Source of the DNA: Dyella acidisoli
GTDB lineage: Bacteria > Pseudomonadota > Gammaproteobacteria > Xanthomonadales > Rhodanobacteraceae
Length of the DNA stretch: 64,000 nt
NCBI RefSeq assembly: GCF_030160295.1
Contig: NZ_BSOB01000005.1
Span: 248,001 to 312,000, forward strand
Direction: 5' to 3'
Part shown: one piece after another, positions 28,139 through 35,700 of the stretch
Layout of the letters: the number at the start of each line of letters is the position of its first letter
Numbering within the stretch: position 1 is the first letter of the stretch
Notes under the pieces: generated by a model
Seen by the model: the letters and a program-made list of their open reading frames with translations, nothing else
The model's database searches: none
What the model was told of the DNA's origin: nothing
Made by a program: the position numbers and the translations under genes

Positions 28139-28681
28139 TGGCTTTAGCCTCCTGTCGATAGATGCGTTGGCTTATAAAACGGCCAGGATGATGTGTGCGC
28201 GATGCCCGCATGACATCGTCATGGACATCAGATAGTTCCAAACGAATGAATGCTTGAGCGTCCGGAATCCTCTGATGTTGTCACAACACAAGCCACACTA
28301 TCTTATGCGCCACCTGCCCTTTCACGTTGCGATGGGCGGGTTCCGTGTGGTGATGTTACCGTCACCATGCTCGGCCAGGATGCTGCCGGCGACCGGGATT
28401 GCTCCCCGCTATCCCGGTCGCCGGGGATTTCGTCAGCATCGATGAAATCCAGTTGATCTCATTTTCTTGAGCATTTGGAAGTGCAATCCCCGCGCACCAC
28501 CAAAAATGCCTTCGCTTCCGCGGGAATCGCGGCCGAGTAAGAGTCGACACATATAGCAACCAGAGAAAGACTTGATAAGGATGCTCTAATCAATGCTGGG
28601 CGGGCGATCAGCAGGCATTCGATAAGATGGAACGTGATCCTTGATTCATACGCACTCAATGCGGCGACATTTCTTGTTCGA
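28139..28681. other. Intergenic stretch with REP-type palindromes
   Basis: No supported gene. Contains the large inverted repeat at 28386-28424 and a second weaker one (GGATTTC/GAAATCC around 28428-28453). Separates the ordinary genes to the left from the all-minus-strand adhesin locus to the right. Confidence 0.6.
28386..28424. repeat. REP-like palindrome, GGCGAYCGGGA family
   Basis: 14-bp arms CCGGCGACCGGGAT / ATCCCGGTCGCCGG with an 11-base loop. A close relative lies at 63580-63613 (GGCGATCGGGA / TCCCGATCGCC), so the two bracket the adhesin locus. Confidence 0.7.
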
Positions 28682-29137
28682 TCAATGACCGAGAAAATGC
28701 TGCCCCTGTTTAAGCACCACGCCACAGGCCTTGGTCGCGATCTTCGACTTCAAGTCGCTGTTGCCGCCCCCGACAGTCGCCAAATTGGTGGAATGGCCGT
28801 CGCTACCTTTCAGGATGCCATTCATGCCGCTCACGTAGTCGGCATTGCCCGTACCGCCCTGTGACTGTCCAAGCAGCTTTCCAGCAATGCCCGCAGCGCC
28901 AGAGTTACTGCTGAGATAATTATTCTTTTCGCAATACTGCAGCAGACCGGCAACGTTCCCCATACTGCCCGACGGCAGGGATCCGCCGCTGCCGCCGCCA
29001 AGCATGCCGCCGAGCTTTCCGCCGAGATTGCCGAGCCCTTGCGCCATGGTCGTACCACAGATGAGACCGGTGATCAGTGCTGCCGCAATGATCACGCCAC
29101 TTGCTGCCTTATGGTTCTTTCGCACCGTCATTGACAT
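28682..29137 (-). CDS. DUF2501 (YjjA-like) exported protein
   Basis: 151 residues from ATG 29137 (a second ATG two codons on); the longer frame upstream has no site. A signal peptide (ASGVIIAAALITGLICGTTMA) is followed by a glycine-rich LGNLGGKLGGMLGGGSGG and the DUF2501 core: GNVAGLLQYCEKNNYLS, GIAGKLLGQSQ and KIATKACGVVLKQGQHFL. The two cysteines in the core are family-conserved. E. coli YjjA is a small periplasmic protein of unknown function. It is the last gene of the minus-strand locus and lies 64 bases after a GlsB/YeaQ-like gene, so the two may form one unit. Confidence 0.85.
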   Translation of the reverse strand: MSMTVRKNHKAASGVIIAAALITGLICGTTMAQGLGNLGGKLGGMLGGGSGGSLPSGSMGNVAGLLQYCEKNNYLSSNSGAAGIAGKLLGQSQGGTGNADYVSGMNGILKGSDGHSTNLATVGGGNSDLKSKIATKACGVVLKQGQHFLGH

Positions 29138-29201
29138 GGTTTTCTTTTCCAGTGATAGGCCGCTGACATGAACGCGGCAAGGTTTGTCGTGAATCAACAA
29201 A

Positions 29202-29447
29202 TCACGCTCGCCGGAGGCGCTGCAGGACGGCCAGCACAATGATGGCTCCGAGCAATGCGGTAATGATCATGCTCAGGAGCGGGCCGCCCCAAGACATGTG
29301 CAGCGCGCACGACACAGCACCCCCGATACAGCCACCGAGCATGCCGGCGACAACATCCACCAGCCACCCCAAGCCATGAACGCTAAGGCCCGATATCCAT
29401 CCCACGGCACCACCAATGACAAGCCACGCAACGATGCTGTGTTCCAT
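29202..29447 (-). CDS. GlsB/YeaQ/YmgE-family (transglycosylase-associated) membrane protein
   Basis: 81 residues with three hydrophobic segments (SIVAWLVIGGAVGWISGL, WLVDVVAGMLGGCIGGAVSC, SMIITALLGAIIVLAVLQRL), the layout of the small 'transglycosylase-associated' family. Function is unknown; relatives are envelope-stress-induced in several bacteria. The RcsB-like box at 29696-29709 lies about 250 bases upstream on the correct strand. Confidence 0.88.
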   Translation of the reverse strand: MEHSIVAWLVIGGAVGWISGLSVHGLGWLVDVVAGMLGGCIGGAVSCALHMSWGGPLLSMIITALLGAIIVLAVLQRLRRA

Positions 29448-29762
29448 GGTTCCATCTCCATACGAAGCTCTGATTAAATCGTCGGCTCGGCCGTGGTCAT
29501 GTATAGAATCCCAGCAGATCCGTCACAGGGGGCGGACGAGATCTGCTGCCGGTGTCCATTCACCGACGTGCACGCTTCCCTGCGTGCACGGAACAACGGG
29601 TGTGCCGTACTCATCTGTCGTTTCTTCTCCGCTTTCGAGCGATGAGGTACGCCGCCATCGAGAATGCATGATAGAGACGATTTCTTTATAGAGAATCAGA
29701 GAATTCCGAAGGGACATTGCTTCATCGTCCAGCTTGATCAGCGATGCGTGTCAATCATGACG
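29448..29762. other. Regulatory gap between the GlsB-like gene and the RcsB-like regulator
   Basis: Contains two short palindromes (AGCAGATC/GATCTGCT around 29514-29546 and GTGCACGC/GCGTGCAC at 29567-29588) and one RcsB-like box. No gene seen. Confidence 0.6.
29696..29709 (-). promoter_or_regulatory. RcsB-box-like motif (variant) with -10 for the GlsB-like gene
   Basis: TCAGAGAATTCCGA on the plus strand, one mismatch from the other copies at the penultimate position. A -10-like hexamer TATCAT (minus strand, 29668-29673) lies 22 bp downstream, the best -10 of the eight. Confidence 0.6.
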
Positions 29763-30425
29763 TCAGCAGAACCACAGTCCATTCAATCGCATGTATTCGA
29801 ATAGTTGACCTTCACCATCGATGCCCAGTTTTCGCATCGCATCGTGTTTCTGCTGGCTGATGGTTTTGACGCTTCGCCCCACATGATGGGCCACTTCCGA
29901 AACAGTGAGGCCGCAAGCCAGCAAGCGCAGCACTTCTGCTTCGCGCGGCGACAGCGTCGAGCTGCTTCCGTTTTCGTGAGAGTGAGCGCCATCACATCCG
30001 CCGTTTTCCCGCAGCTTTTCGCGCAAGCGCTGACTGACATAGGTGCCACCGGCGCCGACGGATTGAATGGCCGAATGAAGTTCGCTGGTCATCGAACCCT
30101 TTTCCACTACACCCTTCACACCCGCTGCAAGCATGCCTTTTACTAGCGCAACGTTGCTCAACATCGTCAGAACGATAATGGGTAGGCCGGAATAATGCTG
30201 GTGCAGTCCATGCGCAAGCATCAGGCCATCCGTGGCTTCATCGCCCGACGATGGCATGGAAAAATCCGTGATCAGAAGATCGCACGTGTGTCTGGCCAGC
30301 ACGGCCTTCAGTTCGGAACCATTGCATGCTTCGCCGACCACTTCATAGCCAGCGCGCAGTTCCTCCAACAGTGTGCGCAGCCCCATCAGTACAACGGGAT
30401 GATCATCGGCAATGACAATACGCAT
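29763..30425 (-). CDS. RcsB-like response regulator (paralogue 1)
   Basis: 220 residues from ATG 30425; the longer frame is not supported. The receiver (1-120) has IADDHP, phosphoacceptor Asp54 in LITDFSMP, LTMLSN and the switch Lys in GVVEKGSM. The LuxR-type HTH (about 150-210) has LSPREAEVLRLLACGLTVSE and GRSVKTISQQKHDAMRKLGI. The MRIVIADDHP start, ITDFSMP phosphorylation site and KTISQQK recognition helix closely follow enterobacterial RcsB. No cognate RcsC/RcsD kinase is in the window. It lies 81 bases after a small gene and probably shares the promoter at 30818. A paralogue is encoded at 61642-62295, at the other end of the adhesin locus. Confidence 0.93.
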   Translation of the reverse strand: MRIVIADDHPVVLMGLRTLLEELRAGYEVVGEACNGSELKAVLARHTCDLLITDFSMPSSGDEATDGLMLAHGLHQHYSGLPIIVLTMLSNVALVKGMLAAGVKGVVEKGSMTSELHSAIQSVGAGGTYVSQRLREKLRENGGCDGAHSHENGSSSTLSPREAEVLRLLACGLTVSEVAHHVGRSVKTISQQKHDAMRKLGIDGEGQLFEYMRLNGLWFC

Positions 30426-30506
30426 AGTTTGATCCTGAAGCGAAATTTGCAGGACTTTGTCCTTTCGGCCGCATCCCAAATCGCCAGGCAAAACCTCGCG
30501 AAATGC

Positions 30507-30716
30507 TTAAATAGATTTTCTTGCCGCAAGTCGAAGACGGCGCCTGTGTTTCCGTACCCTGCTGTTGGCATGAACAAAAGCCATGATTTCGGCATGCGCC
30601 GAGCGCGCTTCCGCAACGAGGGACTGGATCAATTCCGTGCAACCTAGGGCGCGGGCTACGCGTGCAGCCAGCATGCAGTGTGCGCGTATGTTGTAACTCT
30701 GCTCGTAGATAGGCAT
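30507..30716 (-). CDS. Small basic protein upstream of the RcsB-like regulator
   Basis: 69 residues; ATG 30716 has GGGAGAG upstream. Mostly helical (RAHCMLAARVARALGCTELI, QSLVAEARSAHAEIMAFVHA) with a very basic tail (RVRKHRRRLRLAARK). No family recognised. It lies directly downstream of an RcsB-like box with a TAGCTT -10 hexamer and before the regulator gene, which supports it being real. It might be an auxiliary partner of the regulator, in the positional sense of RcsA, but there is no RcsA similarity. Confidence 0.5.
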   Translation of the reverse strand: MPIYEQSYNIRAHCMLAARVARALGCTELIQSLVAEARSAHAEIMAFVHANSRVRKHRRRLRLAARKSI

Positions 30717-30788
30717 GAAAGCTCTCCCTCACCGTTGAGCGACTGGACGGATTGGATTCCGACCGACGTCACCGTCGACGATGTTGAA

Positions 30789-30831
30789 AAGCTACTTGCC
30801 GCGTATCAGCTTTTGAATCAGAGAACTCCTA
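30789..30831 (-). promoter_or_regulatory. RcsB-box-like promoter of the small gene and regulator 1
   Basis: The box TCAGAGAACTCCTA is at 30818-30831 (plus-strand reading). On the minus strand it is followed without gap by a -35-like TTCAAA and, 23 bp after the box, by a -10-like TAGCTT at 30789-30794. It predicts autoregulation of RcsB-like regulator 1. Confidence 0.65.
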
Positions 30832-30882
30832 CCGTCTTCATTTGGTCATCACGCCTCACGACGTGGGATCGGCGCTCATGTT

Positions 30883-32727
30883 TTACTGCTCGAACAAGGC
30901 TTCCAGCGCTTGCGCGAACAACTCCGGCTTCCCCCGATAGAACGCTTGCCCTGCATCGCTCTCCAGCAACTTCCGTCGCAGGGAAAGCCGCAATTCATCA
31001 TCCTTGATCAGCTGTGCGGCGGCTTGCACGTATTCGTCCGCCGATTTGGCAACAAGCCAGCTCGGCAAACCCATGCGGGTGAACAGCGCTTCGTCGATAT
31101 GTTCCAATACTTCGGGCCCGGTCTTGCACACACCGACCAGACCCAATGCTGTGACGTCCACAATGCCGTTGGTGTTGCCGAATGGAAACGGATTCAGATA
31201 CAGGTCGCACTCGTTGACCCGTGCCATGTATTCGGCATACGGCATGATGGGGTGAATAGCGGTTTCTGGCAGGTAACGTTGAATCAGGTCGCGCGCTTCC
31301 AGGTAAACCAGGCCGCGCGCCACGCCGGTGAAAAAATGGAATTCAACCGGCCTCCCCGCTTCGCGTCGGATACGTGCGAGCGTATGGATGAAACCAGGAT
31401 TCAATTTCATCGTGGTCGCAGCAACCGCCACGCGCACCTTATCGGGATGCTCGCGAAGGTTTTGCTTATAGCTTCCACTTTGTGCCGATGGCACGAACGG
31501 CATGGCGGACTTCGGCAGTGGCAGCAGCTTTTCGCTGAAACAGCCAGGATCGCCCACCCAGTCTTCCGGCAGCACGAAGTAATCGATGAAGGGCGACATC
31601 GACGTGGCCGGATGTCCGTAGGAAACGATCTGCACCGGTGCCAGCCGCAAATTGGTCAGATAGATGCTGTGCGGAAACATGCCGAACGCCGGGTAATAGA
31701 CAATATCGGGCCGCAATTCCTGCGCCTTGGCGCGCACGAAGGTCACCGTATCGCCCACCACTTCGATGTATTCCTCGAACACGGCTTTGCCAAGCTCATC
31801 CACCTGGCCCGCGTGACCGATGCCTACCACGCGGAAACGTTCACGCGCCGCCTTGATCGATGCCGAATGGGTGCGATAGATGGAGTGCGCACCGGAGAAC
31901 CATTCCAGGATCACCACCATCAGCGGCTTCTCACCGGGAGCGTGCACGCGCGGCGGACCTTCCACGTCCCGGATGCCCTGCTCCACCAGCTTCTTGCGTA
32001 CCAGCCGATTGATCGGTGCCTTGATCGCATGCCGCTTCGGTGTGTCGGCGTAACTGCAATGCATGTAGACGTCGTGGAGTACGCCGATGGGCAGCACGTT
32101 GAGGTCTTCGATCTCGTCAAGCTTGGAAGGCAGCCACTGCAGAAGCACTTCACGCTTGTCGTGTGCGGCAGCCGTTCCAAGGAAACGTGGTGAGAGCAAC
32201 GCACAGGCCAACGCCGCCGCCAGATGACGATCGTGCTTCCACAGCGATTCCATGTTCATGGGAATTTCGGAATTCGGTGTGTAAAGCAGGCAGAACTTCG
32301 CCAGATCGCGGTTGTTCACCTCCACGGCCCTGGCGTCCGGCCCCTTGATATTGAGCGCGCGCAGGATGTGATCGGCATTGCGGAAGGAACTGGCGGCAAA
32401 CAACGTGGCAATCCAGCGATGGAAATACAGCAGCTGCCGATAGCCGTCGAAAGACAGATTGAACGCCGGATCGCTGAACAGCGCCGAGAGCGCCGAGCAG
32501 ATGCGATTGATGATATGCGGATCCTGATCCATGCCAGCCATGCTGGCGGTCGGCTGGGCGAAGAAACTGCGATCGAGCCCACCGTAGTTGCGATCGAGCA
32601 TGCCAAGCAAGGCAACGAACTCGCGCGCGGCGGCTTCATGCTGCCGCGCGTAGCACACGGATTCGAAACGCCCGAGCGAGAAGATCGGCTCCGTTGCGGA
32701 CGGCGCAGGTTTTGCTCCGGCATTCAT
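30883..32727 (-). CDS. hmw1C: HMW1C-type cytoplasmic N-glycosyltransferase (GT41)
   Basis: 614 residues from ATG 32727 (AGGAG about 9 bases upstream), close to the ~620 of the family. HMW1C/NGT enzymes transfer glucose or galactose from the UDP-sugar to Asn in N-X-S/T of adhesins in the cytoplasm before export. An N-terminal all-alpha domain (1-260) precedes the GT-B part: EWFSGAHSIYRTHS (275-288), GHPATSMSPFIDY (371-383), TTMKLNPGFI with Lys441, HFF-x-G-V near 465, NPFPFGNTNGIVD (512-524), VGVCKTGPEVLEHIDEALF (531-549). These are the signatures of Haemophilus HMW1C and Actinobacillus NGT, with the nucleotide-sugar-binding Lys and Asn-rich loop intact. It begins 22 bases after the smaller TpsA stop and should act on that adhesin and possibly on the 5381-residue one. 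Confidence 0.95.
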   Translation of the reverse strand: MNAGAKPAPSATEPIFSLGRFESVCYARQHEAAAREFVALLGMLDRNYGGLDRSFFAQPTASMAGMDQDPHIINRICSALSALFSDPAFNLSFDGYRQLLYFHRWIATLFAASSFRNADHILRALNIKGPDARAVEVNNRDLAKFCLLYTPNSEIPMNMESLWKHDRHLAAALACALLSPRFLGTAAAHDKREVLLQWLPSKLDEIEDLNVLPIGVLHDVYMHCSYADTPKRHAIKAPINRLVRKKLVEQGIRDVEGPPRVHAPGEKPLMVVILEWFSGAHSIYRTHSASIKAARERFRVVGIGHAGQVDELGKAVFEEYIEVVGDTVTFVRAKAQELRPDIVYYPAFGMFPHSIYLTNLRLAPVQIVSYGHPATSMSPFIDYFVLPEDWVGDPGCFSEKLLPLPKSAMPFVPSAQSGSYKQNLREHPDKVRVAVAATTMKLNPGFIHTLARIRREAGRPVEFHFFTGVARGLVYLEARDLIQRYLPETAIHPIMPYAEYMARVNECDLYLNPFPFGNTNGIVDVTALGLVGVCKTGPEVLEHIDEALFTRMGLPSWLVAKSADEYVQAAAQLIKDDELRLSLRRKLLESDAGQAFYRGKPELFAQALEALFEQ

Positions 32728-32749
32728 CGATAGACGCTCCTGGCTCCGC

Positions 32750-35700
32750 TCAAATGCCGCCGCTCCGGCGCGACCTGGCGCAGTTTTCCACTGGCATCGC
32801 ATTCACGCCGTCCGGCACGCGCATCACACCCTGCACGCAATACAAGCCTGACGCAGAACTTCCTGCCGCATCCGAATTGACCGGGCCAGTCGTCGGCGGC
32901 TGCCCGGTGTCTGCCACCTGCAGCATCTGCGGCGATTGCGGGCTCTGCGTCACCGTCAACCACGGTGGCGGAAACGCAGTTGCCATCGATTGCGTCGAGT
33001 GCAATGCACCTTGCCATTTGGCTACGTCGATACTGGGGCTCGGCGGAATGCTCACCGGCCGCGCGGGAGGCACTTCCGTTGGCACTGCATGTGAAACGCC
33101 AGGTGCACTGTTGCCGGTCGACGCCACGTTCGACACTGCTGCGGGAGGCGGCGTGATCGTTCCCACACTGGCGACATAGCTGATGGCGTAATCGCTCAAC
33201 GAGCTGCCACGATTGCTGCTCATACCGACATCGCTGCTGTTGACGACCAGGGTCGAGCCATTCGTGCCCTGCGCATTCGGATCGGTATACGCCTGAGTCA
33301 ATCCGGTCAAGCTGTCGCCCGGCAGCAAGCCAGAAATGTTGGTGACGGCGTCAGCGCTTGCGGTGGTGCTGTCGTACGCCTTCGTTTGCGGCGTTGCCGT
33401 GACGGATACCGGCACCGGCGTGATGGTCGCGCTGGTCGGCTGGATCAGCGTTATGTGGTAATTCGCCAAATCGTTGCCACTCAGATCAATGGTGAGATTG
33501 GCGAGACTGAAGTTGGCTGACTGGGCACCTAGCACATGCGGGCTATTATAGGCACCCGCGCCGGCGATGCTGACGATCTTATCGCCTGCGATCAAACCTG
33601 AGCTGGCTGTTGCGGGCAACGCAACGCCGCCTTTGGCGTAGGCAACGGTGGTGCCATCGTAGACCTTGGTGACGTTGTTCAATTCGATGGTCAGATTGCG
33701 CTGGGCAACGGTGCCGCTAGCGTTTACATAATCGATGGCGTAATCGGTGAGTGCGCTCGCGTGATTGCCCGTCACACCCACGTCACTGCTGTTGACGATC
33801 AAGGTGGAACCATTGGCACCTAGCACCTGCGAGCTGTTGTAGTACTGGCTGAGACCGGTAAGCGTGTCGCCTGGTAGCAACCCGGTAACGTTGGTGACCG
33901 TCGCATTGCTGGCCGTAGTGCTGTCGTAGACCTTGGTATCGGCGGACGCTGCAACAATGACCGACGCCGGCGTGATCGTGCCTGGCGTGTTGACGTAGCT
34001 GATGGCGTAGTCGCTCAAGGTGTCGCCATTGCCACTATTTACGCCCACGTCGCTGTTGTTCACCACCAGCGATGAGTCGCCAACTCCCAGGGCGTGCGAA
34101 CTGTTATACGCCTGGAACAAACCCGTCAGGGCGTCACCACCCACCAATCCCGTAATGTTGGTTACGCCCTGATTGCTGACAGTCGTGCCGTCGTACACCT
34201 TGGTGTCGGAGGTGGCCGTCACCACCACAGATGCCGGCGTGATCGTTCCTGGCGTGTTGACATAGCTGATGGCGTAGTCGTTCAGCACGCTCGAATTATT
34301 GCCAACGATACTGACGCCACTGCTGTTGACTACCAGCAACGAGTCATTGGGTCCCAGTACCTGCGAATTGTTGTACGCCTGGAACAAACCCGTCAGGCTG
34401 TCTCCCGGAACAAGCCCGGTGATGTTGGTGACGTTCTGCGTGCTAATCGTAGTCGCGTCGAATACTTTCGTATCCGCCGCCGCTGTCACGGTGACCGGCG
34501 CAGGCGTGATCGTTCCCGTATTGTCCGCATAAGCGATGGCGTAATCGCTCAGCAAGCTGGAGTGATTACCGATGATCCCCACGCCGCTACTGTTGACGAT
34601 CAAGGTGGAACCGTTGGTGCCCAGTACCTGCGAACTGTTGTAGTACTGGTTGAGCCCCGTGAGGCTATCCCCCGCTACCAGGCCGGTGATGTTGGTGACG
34701 GGCGCAGCGCTGGCCGTGGTGCCATCGTAAACCTTGGTATCGGTGGAGGCCGTTACGGTAACCGCTGCGGGTGTGATGGTACCCGGCGTGCTCACGTAAC
34801 TGACGGCATAGTCGCTCAAGCTGCTCGAGTGATTGCCGGTTACGCCCACATTACTGTTGTCGACGATCAGCAAGGAGCCGTTCGTGCCGAGCGCGTGCGA
34901 GCTGTTATAAGCCTGGAGCAAGCCCGTAAGATTGTCGCCAGCCAGCAGGCCGGTGATGTTGGTGACCGACAGGTTGCTTGCAGTGGTGCCGTCATACACC
35001 TTGGTTTGTGTCGACGCTGTCACCGTTACAGGCGCTGGCGTGATCGTTCCGGTGTTGTTGACGTAGGTGATGGCGTAATCGCTCAACAGGCTCGAATGAT
35101 TGCCAGCCACACCCACGCCACCGCTGTTGACGATCAGCGAGGAACCATTGACGCCGAGCACTTGCGAGCTGTTGTAGAACTGATTGAGTCCGGTGAGGCT
35201 ATCGCCCGCCACCAAGCCAGTGATGTTAGTGACGGGCGTCGTGCTGGTCGTGGTGCCGTCGTAGGTTTTGGTTTGTGTGGATGCTGTCACCGTGACGGGT
35301 GCCGGCGTAATCACATTGGCAGCCGCGGTATTGGAGTAAGCGTTCACGCCGTAACCGGACACCACCCACGTCGTGCCACCGCTGTTGTAAGTCGCGGTGT
35401 TCGCCGTGTAGCCAGCATTGAGGGTGAGGCCCGCTCCGGCATGACTGGTGTTGAACGTTGCGCTGGTCAGGCTGAGGTTGGCGAGGCCGAGTTGGTCGCC
35501 TTCGATCTGTCCACTGACCGTCGCATTGCTTCCATTCACATGCCCTAGCGCGGAGTTGGTGCCGTCGTACACCTTGGCGGCGGTGAGATTGGCCACGGTG
35601 AGCAAAGGCTGCGCGCGATAGTAGAAGTTGCGCGTGCCGGCCACCGCACCGGACACCATGCCCGTCGACGCATCGTATGTCTTGTATTCCGTGGTACCGG

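Noticed and set aside
29523-29717. Minus-strand frame of 64 codons between the GlsB-like gene and regulator 1
   Set aside because: No ribosome site, no protein-like pattern, and it overlaps the palindromes and the regulatory box.
33175-35620. Regularly spaced repeats with a CRISPR-like look
   Set aside because: The period is about 270 bases and the units code for protein repeats in one continuous frame; no short direct repeats with unique spacers.
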